Source: Rhodoblastus sphagnicola (lineage in GTDB: Bacteria > Pseudomonadota > Alphaproteobacteria > Rhizobiales > Beijerinckiaceae). Taken from it: a DNA stretch of 64,000 nt. The stretch lies in assembly GCF_002937075.1 (NCBI RefSeq), contig NZ_NHSJ01000100.1:1-64000 (forward strand). Reading direction: 5' to 3'. The notes beneath the pieces are model-generated. The model had not been told where the DNA came from and did no database searches. It saw only the letters and a list, made by a program, of their open reading frames with translations. Of this stretch, positions 32,325 through 40,242 are shown one piece after another; positions within the stretch are counted from its first letter, which is position 1, and each line of letters begins with the position of its first letter. Position numbers and translations under genes: made by a program.

Positions 32325-32341
32325 CGCTGGCGTCGCCAGCG
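32325..32341 (-). promoter_or_regulatory. Late-operon dyad, copy A (upstream of lysis genes)
   Basis: Minus-strand CGCTGGCGACGCCAGCG followed by TGAAG, about 80 bp before the amidase ATG and immediately after the Mor/C-like gene. This is the position of Plys in Mu. Perfect 7-bp arms around a 3-bp centre. Confidence 0.6.
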
Positions 32342-32728
32342 TCAGTCGTCGAACAGGGAAAGCTGGTTGGATTTGACCAGGTCGCGCGCACGATAGGAAT
32401 AGATCGTGCGGACATGGACGCCGGCTTTTGCCGCGGCCTCGTTGGCCGATGCGCCGGCCTCAAGCGCGGCGAGGGCCAGACGGCGCCGCCCGGCAGGGGT
32501 GTTCTGCGGCGCGACCGGCAGGACTATATCCTCGCCGCCCCGCCAATTGCAAATGGCCTGCGCCGCCGCCTCGCCGACCGCGAAACGCAGCCAGTGTTCT
32601 GGTCCGCAATGCTCCGGACGCGGGATGAAAACCCGCGTGCCGCCCTTGGCGGCGCCAAGCTTCATCACTGCGTCGAGGCCGGCGATTTCGGCGATTTCGC
32701 GATAAATCGGCGGCAGGAAATCAAGCAT
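32342..32728 (-). CDS. Mor/C-family transcription activator
   Basis: A 128-residue protein with the Mor/C layout. An N-terminal helical dimerisation half (LPPIYREIAEIAGLDAVMKLG, GGTRVFIPRPE, FAVGEAAAQAICNWRGGEDIVLP) is followed by a C-terminal helix-turn-helix (LAALEAGASANEAAAKAGVHVRTIYSYRARDL). It is the only Mor/C-type gene seen. It lies exactly where Mu C lies, just before the lysis genes, and overlaps the MT-A70 gene. It is the best candidate to act at the three late dyads. Confidence 0.75.
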   Translation of the reverse strand: MLDFLPPIYREIAEIAGLDAVMKLGAAKGGTRVFIPRPEHCGPEHWLRFAVGEAAAQAICNWRGGEDIVLPVAPQNTPAGRRRLALAALEAGASANEAAAKAGVHVRTIYSYRARDLVKSNQLSLFDD

Positions 32729-33335
32729 CGCTCGCCTCCCCTTGGGAGGTGCGGGCCACCCCGAACTTGCCGGCCTGGTCGCCCCAGCAATCCCAGCCCG
32801 GACGATTGGTGCGCGAGAACAAGTCGAGCCGGAACGCCGTGGGCTTGAAGCGCTCGACCGCCGCGTAGAATTCCTCCGGCTTTTCCGAATGGCGGCGCGC
32901 GACGCCGTCGAACATGCCGCCCTCAGCTGCGTCGAGAATGGACTCGAGCGCACCCGCATAGGCCGGACCGCCGCGCTTGCCGATCAGAATGTCCTCGTGC
33001 TGCGTCCGCACAACGAAGCCCGGCCCGGTGCGCACGGCGCCGGCGCGTGTCACCTTGCGCCATGCGATCCGCGTGCAATAGCGGAAACCCCAGGCGCGCA
33101 GCACGTCGAAGCTGCGATCCAGCAAAGGCGCGGAGGTCCACAGGAACAGCCAGGCGTCCCGCCGCGCCACACTGGCGACGTCGAGCGTGCAAATGCGCTC
33201 GATCGGATGGCAGGCGTAATGCTTTTGCGGCGCCTTCTCCCAGCCTTTGGGCGAATAGGTCTTGACCTCCCAGGGCGGATCGGCGGCGATGATGTCGTAG
33301 CGGCGCGAGGGCAGCGGCGGGAAAAGGGGTATCAT
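32721..33335 (-). CDS. MT-A70-family DNA adenine methyltransferase
   Basis: A 204-residue enzyme with the MT-A70 motifs: YDIIAADPPWEVKTYSPKGW (catalytic DPPW) and DAWLFLWTSAPLL. SEKPEEFYAAVERFKPTAFRLDLFSRTNRPGWDCWG is the usual family C-terminus. It methylates adenine N6 in phage or host DNA. Together with the D12 enzyme at the right end, the phage encodes two adenine methyltransferases. Confidence 0.88.
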   Translation of the reverse strand: MIPLFPPLPSRRYDIIAADPPWEVKTYSPKGWEKAPQKHYACHPIERICTLDVASVARRDAWLFLWTSAPLLDRSFDVLRAWGFRYCTRIAWRKVTRAGAVRTGPGFVVRTQHEDILIGKRGGPAYAGALESILDAAEGGMFDGVARRHSEKPEEFYAAVERFKPTAFRLDLFSRTNRPGWDCWGDQAGKFGVARTSQGEASDA

Positions 33336-33601
33336 GCCCGTTCTCCGTCACGACGGGCCGCCTCGCGGTCATAGGCTGCGCACAACGCCGCAAACAGCCG
33401 ATTGCATTTGGCGTCAGCGCGACGGCACGCTGCGAACGCCTGTTCGCATTGGACATTGGCGACGAGATAAGCCCGATACTTGGAAGGCTTTGTTCGCGCC
33501 GCCTCTCTGGCGTCACCGCAGGCGCGGCTCTTGGCCAGATAGTCGGCCGAAGCGGCGTCGGCCTTGAGGGCGAGGATGGTCTCGACAGGATCAAACTCCA
33601 T
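33332..33601 (-). CDS. Hypothetical early protein (89 aa)
   Basis: From ATG 33601 (MEFDPVETILALKADAASAD). Helical with four Cys residues (RACGD, VQCEQAFAAC, KCNRLFAALC) and a basic tail. It overlaps the MT-A70 gene (ATGA). No family recognised. Confidence 0.5.
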   Translation of the reverse strand: MEFDPVETILALKADAASADYLAKSRACGDAREAARTKPSKYRAYLVANVQCEQAFAACRRADAKCNRLFAALCAAYDREAARRDGERA

Positions 33602-33848
33602 CGCCGCCTCCCTCAAACGCCTGCAAAATCCATTCCGGCACGTCATCCCGGCGCGCCGCAAGCGCGGCCAGCCCGCGTCCCACGGCTTCGAGCTGGGGCA
33701 GGCGTCCGCGCCTTTTGGCGATCTCTTCGACGGTAAAAGTTGTGCGCTTGTCGCCACGCGCCAGCGCCGCTTTTTGCGCCTCCAGGCGGTCGCGGCGCTC
33801 GGCGTAAGTCAGCCGCATCTCGTTGACGAGGGCGTCCAGCGCGATCAT
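33591..33848 (-). CDS. Hypothetical early protein (85 aa)
   Basis: Two helices separated by a polar loop (ALVNEMRLTYAERRDRLEAQ, TVEEIAKRRGRLPQLEAVGR). Overlaps its neighbour by 11 nt. No family recognised. Confidence 0.5.
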   Translation of the reverse strand: MIALDALVNEMRLTYAERRDRLEAQKAALARGDKRTTFTVEEIAKRRGRLPQLEAVGRGLAALAARRDDVPEWILQAFEGGGDGV

Positions 33849-33897
33849 GACCGGCCTCCCATGCGGAAGGCCGGCTTTATCGCATTACTAATCCGGG

Positions 33898-34182
33898 TCA
33901 GACCGCCTGGCTGGCCACGGCGTCCAGATGGGCCAGTATCGTCTCGGCGTTCTGCGTCAGCATCTCCAACATGGCCGACAATTCGTCCGGAGTCGCGGCA
34001 ACCGCCTTGCATTGCGCAACCAGCGCCGTGATTGCGCGCATGGCCGCCACCAGCTGCGCGGTCCGCGTCGTCGCCGAGTCGAGATTGCGCTGTGCGGCGC
34101 ACCAACTCCGCAAGTCGGCCGCGCTCGGATTTAGGGCGAGCACCGGGCAAAGGGCGGGGGTGGAAAAGTCTAAATAACTCAC
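33898..34182 (-). CDS. Hypothetical early protein (94 aa)
   Basis: Start GTG 34182 is chosen because AGAGG lies ~8 nt upstream and poor coding sequence precedes it. The product is helical (SYLDFSTPALCPVLALNP, then RTAQLVAAMRAITALVAQCK and ELSAMLEMLTQNAETILAHL). No family recognised. A 246-bp gap follows upstream. Confidence 0.5.
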   Translation of the reverse strand: MSYLDFSTPALCPVLALNPSAADLRSWCAAQRNLDSATTRTAQLVAAMRAITALVAQCKAVAATPDELSAMLEMLTQNAETILAHLDAVASQAV

Positions 34183-34428
34183 AATGTACACCTCTCTGAG
34201 CCATTCGGCTCCGGGAGTTAGCAACACCGCCGTAAGCCGATGCCCGCGCGTCTTTAGGCTTGCACCCTGGACATACACGTGCGGCTCCCGGATGAACGTC
34301 GTGAGACGCTTTCTCGGGGCGTAGCCGCTTACGGAAGTGGATGTCCGGGCCGCTTGCTACGGCGGGACTGGACCTGAAAACGCTAGGCGCTTTAATGGGA
34401 TTGGTCAATTTGATCTGGCGCAAGCCTG
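34183..34428. other. Intergenic gap with an end-site-like repeat
   Basis: No gene is seen in this 246-bp stretch. TTGGTCAATTTGATCTGGCG (34401-34420, followed by CA) resembles the transposase-site repeat L2 (plus-strand TGGCCATTTGATCTGACACA) with one inserted base and three changes. The rest shows no strong promoter or terminator. Confidence 0.4.
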
Positions 34429-34767
34429 TCATGCGCGGACCCTCGCCGCTTCGCGCGCGACGGCCACGCGGCGCTGGAAGGCCTTGCCATAGGCCGTCCA
34501 CAGCTTCGCCGCTTGCCGCGTCGACTCCTTGGAAATTCGCATCAGATTGGTGGTCGCCTCATCGAAACGCCCGGCCTCGATCCGGGCGCGGGCGGCGCGG
34601 GCATCGGCGATCGCCGTGTCGCTCGCCTTCTTCCAGGCGGAAAAGCTCGCCGCCTCCCGCTTGCGCGCCGCCTCGACCCGCGCGCGCAACAGCGCGGGAC
34701 CATCCGCCGGGCAGAATTGCTCCGCCAGCGCCAGCAGTTCGTCGCGGTCGAGGTCGGCGAGCTGCAT
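34429..34767 (-). CDS. Hypothetical early protein (112 aa)
   Basis: A mostly helical, charged protein (QLADLDRDELLALAEQFCPA, RARVEAARKREAASFSAWKK). Two nucleotides from the next gene. Function unknown. Confidence 0.5.
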   Translation of the reverse strand: MQLADLDRDELLALAEQFCPADGPALLRARVEAARKREAASFSAWKKASDTAIADARAARARIEAGRFDEATTNLMRISKESTRQAAKLWTAYGKAFQRRVAVAREAARVRA

Positions 34768-34768
34768 G

Positions 34769-35500
34769 TCACGCGCCCTTATCGAGGAAGGAGAGGCGCG
34801 GCAGGCTTACGCCGCCTCGCTTTACGACGCCCGCCGGCTCGGCCCGCGCCTGGGCGCGGCGCTCGTCTAGCGCCGAGCGCCCTGCCGGCGGCTCGCCCAT
34901 GGGCAGGGCATGCCCGGACCGGCGCGGCTTCGGCTCCGGGCGATATTTCACCGGCGCGCTCCGGAGGATTTCGCGCACCAACTCGACCGGCAACGCGCAT
35001 TCGCGCGCGATGAAGACGGCGCCCTGACCAGCGGCGGCGAAGCCGCGCACGGCGCTGAGCACCGTGCGCGGCATATGGCTGGCGAGCGCGGCCGGCGTTT
35101 CAGGCTGTGGCGCGGGTTGTTGGACCGACGGCGCGGGCGCCGCCGAAACGAGTGGCGCCGCGTCGAGCGGGGCTTCTGCCTCCGCCGCCTCGATCTCCGA
35201 CGCCACAATGGCGCCGACAACCTCATCGACCCAATCCTCGCGCCACCAGGACGCGGACGCGCGATATTTCTGGACGTTCGAGGCCGACCCGCGCGCAAGG
35301 CCGAGCATCCGCTCGATCGCCACAACCCGCAGGTCGGGCAGCGCCTCGCGTAGCGCGACGAAGGCGATGGTCCGCGCGCGCGCCATGGGCGAAGACGCGC
35401 CCGTCCTGACCTCGTATAGCGTCAGGGGATCGGCCCCGGTGAGCCGCGCCGCCGCCACGACGGCGCGGGCGATCCGGTCGGCGGTGGCGAACTCAACCAT
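34769..35500 (-). CDS. Early protein with DnaA domain IV-like segment
   Basis: A 243-residue protein from ATG 35500. Residues ~8-70 (IARAVVAAARLTGADPLTLY, RARTIAFVALREALPDLRVV, AIERMLGLARGSASNVQKYR) look like a compact helix-turn-helix of the DnaA domain IV kind. The middle is acidic, Ala/Pro-rich and probably disordered. The C-terminal part has a second short helical motif (GQGAVFIARECALPVELVRE) and a basic end. No ATPase domain. Overlaps gemA by 8 nt. Confidence 0.45.
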   Translation of the reverse strand: MVEFATADRIARAVVAAARLTGADPLTLYEVRTGASSPMARARTIAFVALREALPDLRVVAIERMLGLARGSASNVQKYRASASWWREDWVDEVVGAIVASEIEAAEAEAPLDAAPLVSAAPAPSVQQPAPQPETPAALASHMPRTVLSAVRGFAAAGQGAVFIARECALPVELVREILRSAPVKYRPEPKPRRSGHALPMGEPPAGRSALDERRAQARAEPAGVVKRGGVSLPRLSFLDKGA

Positions 35501-36134
35501 TGGCGCCCCCGATCTCCTGCTGGCGGCGCAGCACCGCGCCCATTTTCGCCGCGAGCTTGTCGAGTTGCCGATCGGTGCAGTCTTCCAGCTTGCCGAACCC
35601 TTCGAGCGTGGCGAAACTGCCCATGTCGAAGCCGGCCAGCCCGGCCCAGCGGATGCGCCGGTCGATCGCGGCGAGCACCCGCAGCTTGTTGCGCCGCCCC
35701 GCATCGGCGCCGCTCACCCATTCGACGCCGGCCTCGCGCGCGATCCACGCCTTGAGCCCCTCGATGGCGGGCCGCGCGGCCTCGCCATCCACCATGAACC
35801 TGTCATGGTCGACCTTGCATTGCCGCTTCACGAAGGCGAGCATGGCCGCATCGTCGGGCTTCTCGACGATGCCGAGGTTGTAGGCCGCGATCCACAGCGC
35901 CTGAAGCACCGGCGCGAACTTGCCCGACGCCCGCTTGGCGGAAAAAGCGGGCTTCGGCTGACCGGCCGCCGCGCGCAAATCGTCGAGCAGCGCGCCGGCC
36001 TGATCCTCGGAAAGCTCCCGGCTTGAAACCACCTTGAAGCGGCCTTCAAGGTGGGCGCGATAGTCGGCGTCGGTCATGCCTGCCTGTTTTTTCAGGACGT
36101 GGATGGCCTTGGTTTGATCCAGACGGGGGCTCAT
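35493..36134 (-). CDS. gemA: GemA-like regulator (Mu gp16, DUF1018)
   Basis: A 213-residue DUF1018 protein. Features are IHVLKKQAGMTDADYRAHLEGRF with a middle KFAPVLQALWIAAYNLGIVEK and C-terminal WVSGADAGRRNKLRVLAAIDRRI. GemA of Mu alters host gene expression and DNA supercoiling. Start ATG 36134 gives the family's N-terminus. Confidence 0.85.
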   Translation of the reverse strand: MSPRLDQTKAIHVLKKQAGMTDADYRAHLEGRFKVVSSRELSEDQAGALLDDLRAAAGQPKPAFSAKRASGKFAPVLQALWIAAYNLGIVEKPDDAAMLAFVKRQCKVDHDRFMVDGEAARPAIEGLKAWIAREAGVEWVSGADAGRRNKLRVLAAIDRRIRWAGLAGFDMGSFATLEGFGKLEDCTDRQLDKLAAKMGAVLRRQQEIGGANG

Positions 36135-36373
36135 GCGGCGGTCCTCGCCAGGCGAGAGATGACGCCGAGCACGGCGCGCGCCAAGGGAGTCAAAACGGCG
36201 CGGCCGTCGCGGCCCTCGCACAGATCGCGCGTCGCGGCCAAGGTGACCTCCTCCCAGGCCAGGGGAGCGCCGGAAAGCTCCGCCAAGGCGACGGCGGCCA
36301 GTTGCTTCAACGCGTCATCGGAAAGCGAGGCCGCGACCATATTCACGGCGAACAAAACGTTTTCGTCGCTCAT
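36131..36373 (-). CDS. Hypothetical early protein (80 aa)
   Basis: Helical acidic protein (LFAVNMVAASLSDDALKQLA, AVALAELSGAPLAWEEVTLA). Coupled by ATGA overlaps to gemA downstream and the 140-residue gene upstream. No family recognised. Confidence 0.5.
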   Translation of the reverse strand: MSDENVLFAVNMVAASLSDDALKQLAAVALAELSGAPLAWEEVTLAATRDLCEGRDGRAVLTPLARAVLGVISRLARTAA

Positions 36374-36792
36374 CTCGCACCCTCCGCGAAAATGCCGACG
36401 CCACCGCGCGCCACCAGCACATGGGCGCGGTCGAAAACGGCTTGCGCATGCAGCCCGGCGGAGAAGCCGCAGCAGTAGTAGAACCCGGCGTCGAGGGGCA
36501 CGATCTCCCCGGCCACGGCGTCGAGAAACCCGCGCCCATAGTCGGGATGATCCGGGCTGTCAGGCGGGAACGGCCGGGCCTCGAAAGCCCGGCACTCCGG
36601 CCCGTCCTCGCCGATTACCCAGGCTTCGGGATAGTCCGGAGCCTCGGCGTCGTAGATCGCGGCGGCGAACAAGATCCAGCAGCCCGAAGCATCCGAGGGA
36701 TCGCCATGGCGTGAGCAATGCTCACACCAGGCCTTTTCGAAGGCGCGCGCCACCGGCCCGGTTTGCGGCTTGAACACGCGCCGCTCAGCCAT
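36370..36792 (-). CDS. Hypothetical early protein (140 aa)
   Basis: An aromatic- and Cys-containing protein (AWCEHCSRHGDP, SGCWILFAAAIYDAEAPDYP, DAGFYYCCGFSAGLHAQAVF). The paired CxxC-like Cys residues could bind metal. Unassigned. Confidence 0.5.
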   Translation of the reverse strand: MAERRVFKPQTGPVARAFEKAWCEHCSRHGDPSDASGCWILFAAAIYDAEAPDYPEAWVIGEDGPECRAFEARPFPPDSPDHPDYGRGFLDAVAGEIVPLDAGFYYCCGFSAGLHAQAVFDRAHVLVARGGVGIFAEGAR

Positions 36793-36994
36793 GTCGGTCT
36801 CCCACGAAAGCGCGGAAGGAGATGTCCTCGAACTCCGCGAAGGCGCGGGCGCGGACGTGGTCGATCGCGAGGCCGAGAAACCCGGACGCGGCCGACACGC
36901 ACAGGGCGGCGAGCCACCAGTCGGCGCGGAAGAGCTGAACGCCGGCGCCCGCCGCGAAGGCGAGCGCCGCGATGCAATAGGCGAGGAGTCTCAC
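36785..36994 (-). CDS. Small membrane protein (69 aa)
   Basis: Two hydrophobic segments (MRLLAYCIAALAFAAGAGVQ and WWLAALCVSAASGFLGLAID) and a charged tail. Overlaps both neighbours. Function unknown. Confidence 0.5.
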   Translation of the reverse strand: MRLLAYCIAALAFAAGAGVQLFRADWWLAALCVSAASGFLGLAIDHVRARAFAEFEDISFRAFVGDRHG

Positions 36995-37371
36995 GCCGCC
37001 CTCCCGATGTATCGGCTGGACACAAAGCGCGCGATGCGCGCCAGCAGCGGCAGCACGCGCGAGATGCGGAAGCGCCGACGCATCGGCGCCAAGTCGAAGC
37101 TGTTGCGCACAACAACCAGCGCGCGCGACCTGTCGACGCGGAGGGACTCCACCCCCTTGGCTTCCGCCCAGGCCTGCTTCATGGCGGCCGAAAAATCCAC
37201 CGGCGTGGCGGCGAGGCAGGCCTTCAGCGTCATCGTGTATTTGTAGCGACCGCAGACAACGGACCGGGAGTCCTCCCAGGCCGCGCGGGCTTTCGCCTCG
37301 CGGGCGTCGCGGGCGATTTTGTGGGCGCGCCGCATGATGTCGCCCTTGTTGTAAACGTGGATGGTTTTCAT
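36991..37371 (-). CDS. Hypothetical early protein (126 aa), basic
   Basis: A basic protein (GDIMRRAHKIARDAREAKAR, MRRRFRISRVLPLLARIARF). Positively charged helices could contact nucleic acid. Coupled to neighbours by ATGA overlaps. Unassigned. Confidence 0.5.
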   Translation of the reverse strand: MKTIHVYNKGDIMRRAHKIARDAREAKARAAWEDSRSVVCGRYKYTMTLKACLAATPVDFSAAMKQAWAEAKGVESLRVDRSRALVVVRNSFDLAPMRRRFRISRVLPLLARIARFVSSRYIGRAA

Positions 37372-37583
37372 GTTGCCCTCCCGATGATGTCGAGGATGGC
37401 GTCGGGATAGACCAGAGCGAGGATCGGCCCGGCTTCGGTCTCGACGTCGATCAGCAGATGGCCGGCGCGCAAAGCGCGCACGGTTCCCTTGTGGCGAGCC
37501 CCCTGAAAATCCACCGTGACGATGTCGCGGGGCGCGACGGCGACGGGCTCGGCCGCCTTGGCGAGGAGCATCAGTTCAAGCAT
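37368..37583 (-). CDS. Hypothetical early protein (71 aa)
   Basis: From ATG 37583. A compact beta-like fold is suggested by APRDIVTVDFQGARHKGTVR and HLLIDVETEAGPILALVYPD. Overlaps the next gene by 8 nt. Unassigned. Confidence 0.45.
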   Translation of the reverse strand: MLELMLLAKAAEPVAVAPRDIVTVDFQGARHKGTVRALRAGHLLIDVETEAGPILALVYPDAILDIIGRAT

Positions 37584-37803
37584 TCGCGGCCTCGCTATCG
37601 GCGGCGACCACGGGGCGGCTAAGCAACCGCGCGACGGTGTAAAGCCGCAAGAGGCTGTCTCCCTTTGACGTGCCGTAGCCCCAATCTCCGGGCGCGCCGA
37701 AAGCCTTGCGGACTTCATCGATGATCTGGACCACCTCCTCGCGCGTGGGCTGCGGAGGGAGCGGTTGTTGGCCAAGGCCCGCGAGCAATTCGTTCGTCAT
37801 CAT
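37576..37803 (-). CDS. Hypothetical early protein (75 aa)
   Basis: Pro-rich N-terminal part (LGQQPLPPQPTREEVVQIID) followed by a helical region (LLRLYTVARLLSRPVVAADS). Start ATG 37803 or 37800. Unassigned. Confidence 0.45.
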   Translation of the reverse strand: MMTNELLAGLGQQPLPPQPTREEVVQIIDEVRKAFGAPGDWGYGTSKGDSLLRLYTVARLLSRPVVAADSEAANA

Positions 37804-37815
37804 GCGTTGCCTCCC

Positions 37816-38457
37816 TCAAGCCGCTGCGAGATCGATGGTGATGCTGGACCAGGCCGCCTCGGGAGCCGGCCGGCACTGGAAGCGCAGATACGCCTTGGAG
37901 CCGAGGACGCGGATGGAATCGCGCACGGCGTCCATGGCCCGCTGCCAGCGCTCGTCGGCGATCTCGACGCGCAACAGCATGAAGATTTCCGCGCGGTTGA
38001 TCCGGCCTTCCTTGTCGACCTGGAAGGCGCGCGTCACCAGGGCGCGGATGTTGGCCGAGGCGTCCGCCGCCCATTCGGACAGGCATTCGTCGACCAGCTT
38101 CTTCGCCGTCTGCAGCTCCGGCCCGAAGTCGAGCTGGTCCTGCATGTGCAACATCACGCGCATGCAGCCGTCGAAGCTGGTCAGCGTGAGATTACCTTTC
38201 GCGCCGCCCAGCTTGGCGCCGTATTCCTGATCGACCAGCGCCTGAAGCGCACCGATGTCCTCGAAAGTGTGCCCCTTGAACCGGGATACCTGCGCCGACA
38301 GCTCGGCCGCGAAGGCGAGAATTTTGCGCACCTGTCCGTCAATCAGCAGGTCCATCGCCTTGATCGATTCGACAGGCACGAGTGCGCCGCGCGCGTCGCG
38401 AAGGTAGGGACGACCGGAGACATCGATGGCGCCGGGATGAGAATGTTCAGAAGCCAT
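37816..38457 (-). CDS. DUF3164-family early protein
   Basis: A 213-residue protein with the DUF3164 pattern: GAIDVSGRPYLRDARGALVP, IKAMDLLIDGQVRKI, YGAKLGGAKGNLTLTSFDG and GRINRAEIFMLLRVEI, RWQRAMDAVRDSIRVLGSKAYLRF. Conserved in the early block of Mu-like phages; molecular role unknown. Start ATG 38457 gives the family N-terminus. Confidence 0.8.
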   Translation of the reverse strand: MASEHSHPGAIDVSGRPYLRDARGALVPVESIKAMDLLIDGQVRKILAFAAELSAQVSRFKGHTFEDIGALQALVDQEYGAKLGGAKGNLTLTSFDGCMRVMLHMQDQLDFGPELQTAKKLVDECLSEWAADASANIRALVTRAFQVDKEGRINRAEIFMLLRVEIADERWQRAMDAVRDSIRVLGSKAYLRFQCRPAPEAAWSSITIDLAAA

Positions 38458-38920
38458 TGTGATAAGCCTTTTCCATGCGCTCGATTTCGCGCCTTTGATT
38501 GTGGAAGGTGGAGATGATCGAGCCCGCCTCATGCGCGAGATCGGGAGGAACGGGCGCCGGCCCGAGCCGGGGCCGGCCCTTCGCCTTCCCCTTCATCCAG
38601 GGCTTTTTCCGCGTCTTCACCCGCTCCGGCGCGCGGGGCAGCTTTGCCGCCAGCGCCGCGTCGAGCGCGGCGAAGGTTTTGGCGAAACGGGCCTCCCGCA
38701 AATAGCGGTCGAAGCGCCGCCAGCCGCACGAGACCGTCTGGCCCATCGAATGGATCGGCGCGGCGATTTCCTCGGAGCTGCGCGCCGTGTAGCGCCGCGC
38801 CAGCTCTCCATAAGCAGCCCGCGCCGCGACGATGTTGCGTCGCTTCGTGGCCGTGCGCACCTCGGCGACGGAGAGGCCGAAAGCTTCCGCCACCATCACG
38901 ATGAGATCGGCGAGCTTCAT
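38447..38920 (-). CDS. Early protein with DnaA domain IV-like DNA-binding region
   Basis: A 157-residue protein whose first ~60 residues (IVMVAEAFGLSVAEVRTATK, RRNIVAARAAYGELARRYTA, RSSEEIAAPIHSMGQTV) follow the DnaA C-terminal domain pattern: helix, basic loop, R-rich helix, HTH. The second half is basic (TRKKPWMKGKAKGRPRLGPA). It has no AAA+ domain. It may bind specific sites in the phage or host origin, but this is inferred. Confidence 0.5.
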   Translation of the reverse strand: MKLADLIVMVAEAFGLSVAEVRTATKRRNIVAARAAYGELARRYTARSSEEIAAPIHSMGQTVSCGWRRFDRYLREARFAKTFAALDAALAAKLPRAPERVKTRKKPWMKGKAKGRPRLGPAPVPPDLAHEAGSIISTFHNQRREIERMEKAYHNGF

Positions 38921-39225
38921 GCGACGCCTCCCGCGTTCGACGACGCCTTGCGCCGGCGCGACATCCGGTAAGCCGCCAGCACGGACAGCTTCCCGGACCG
39001 CGCGGCGGCGACGACGGCCTCGGCCTTTCGCGCCACCGCCAGATCGCGCGCCGCCTTGGCGGCAAGCCGTTTCAACCGCTCCGGCTGCTCCAGCGCCTCG
39101 ATCTCGGCGACAGCCACCTCCAGCGTCAGCTTCAGCAGTTCAAGCCCTGGCCCCTTTAGCTCGACGCCCCAAGGATTAGCCGCCAGATAGTCGCGCCAGG
39201 CGCGCAGCCCCTCAGCTCTGGACAT
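38917..39225 (-). CDS. Hypothetical early protein (102 aa)
   Basis: A helical protein (LRAWRDYLAANPWGVELKGP, LELLKLTLEVAVAEIEALEQ, AAKAARDLAVARKAEAVVAA) with a basic C-terminus (MSRRRKASS). Unassigned. Confidence 0.5.
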   Translation of the reverse strand: MSRAEGLRAWRDYLAANPWGVELKGPGLELLKLTLEVAVAEIEALEQPERLKRLAAKAARDLAVARKAEAVVAAARSGKLSVLAAYRMSRRRKASSNAGGVA

Positions 39226-39625
39226 CGGAGCCTCCCTCGTCGTCGCGCTTCGACAGCCGCGAATGCGGGCAGCCGGAGCGGCAGGCGCGGGAAATCCGCG
39301 CCCGGAGGGAAGACGAGCCGATCCGCCTCATCTTCTGTTCGGAGAGGCAGCGGTCGCGGGTCAGTTCGCCGAGAACGGGGCAATCCACCGTCTCGTTCAT
39401 CAGCGCGCCGCGCACTCTTGCCTCGACCGTGCCCATGTCGCCGGGATAGGTCCCGTTGATGACGCCGGTGACCACGGCGGGCGAATAGCCGAGACGCCGC
39501 GCCACCTCGGAGCCGGACGAGCGGTTTGCCTCCTCGGCGAGGACGCGCACCCAATCGGGCAGCGCCGCCCCCCAGTTGCGTTCGGCGTTCCCGACAAAGT
39601 TGGTCCGGGATTTAGACGAGGCCAT
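39212..39625 (-). CDS. Early HTH protein (137 aa)
   Basis: An HTH of the LacI/Xre kind is visible (GSEVARRLGYSPAVVTGVIN, then GTYPGDMGTVEARVRGALMN). The C-terminal part has Cys residues (VDCPVLGELTRDRC, RACRSGCPHS) that might bind metal. Resembles regulators common beside MuB in Mu-like phages. Confidence 0.6.
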   Translation of the reverse strand: MASSKSRTNFVGNAERNWGAALPDWVRVLAEEANRSSGSEVARRLGYSPAVVTGVINGTYPGDMGTVEARVRGALMNETVDCPVLGELTRDRCLSEQKMRRIGSSSLRARISRACRSGCPHSRLSKRDDEGGSDVQS

Positions 39626-40238
39626 TGCGCACCTCGCTTTCGCCGACGATTTTCTGGAGGTTTTGGTCGAACACGAAGTCGGCCTGCAGCAGCTTCGGCG
39701 GCAGCGGCCCCGTGTTGCCGGTGCGGGTCAGGTTGTAGCGCGCGGAGACCGAACCACGGCGGGTCCGGATCGGCGGCTTGACCACATGCACGATCCCGGC
39801 GCGAACCAGCGACCGAACATATCTTTGCACCGTGTTTCGAAGGACAACGACCTCTTCGGTGGAGGACGCCAGCGCCAGCTCGTCGGTTGTCCACGAGCCT
39901 TTCAGCATCCGCATCGTCTGCCAAATTTGCTCAGTGACCAGCCCGTAAGCGCCATCGGAGGTTGGCCGCCGCAGGCCCGGCCCCTTGGCGCGTGGACGCT
40001 TGACGGCGTAGACGTGCTTGGGCTTTCCGGCGAGTGAAGGCACAGAGCCCACCACGATCAATTCGCCCTCATTCCGCATGGCGCGAATCCAATTCCGCAC
40101 GGTGGCGTAAGCCACCCCGCAGGTGCAGCCGGCCAGATCGGCGGTCGTGAATCCCTTCGATCCAAATTCGCAGGCTGCCTTCCAATAAAAGGCGGGCGAC
40201 CGCATGAGGGAAACCTTGAGAGAGTGTGTCATAGCCAC
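39612..40238 (-). CDS. Winged-helix early protein (208 aa)
   Basis: Two HTH-like segments (FTTADLAGCTCGVAYATVRN, then TTDELALASSTEEVVVLRNT and VQRYVRSLVRAGIVHVVKP) suggest a tandem winged-helix DNA-binding protein. It follows MuB by a 4-nt gap. Its role in replication or regulation is inferred from position. Confidence 0.6.
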   Translation of the reverse strand: MAMTHSLKVSLMRSPAFYWKAACEFGSKGFTTADLAGCTCGVAYATVRNWIRAMRNEGELIVVGSVPSLAGKPKHVYAVKRPRAKGPGLRRPTSDGAYGLVTEQIWQTMRMLKGSWTTDELALASSTEEVVVLRNTVQRYVRSLVRAGIVHVVKPPIRTRRGSVSARYNLTRTGNTGPLPPKLLQADFVFDQNLQKIVGESEVRNGLV

Positions 40239-40242
40239 CCCC

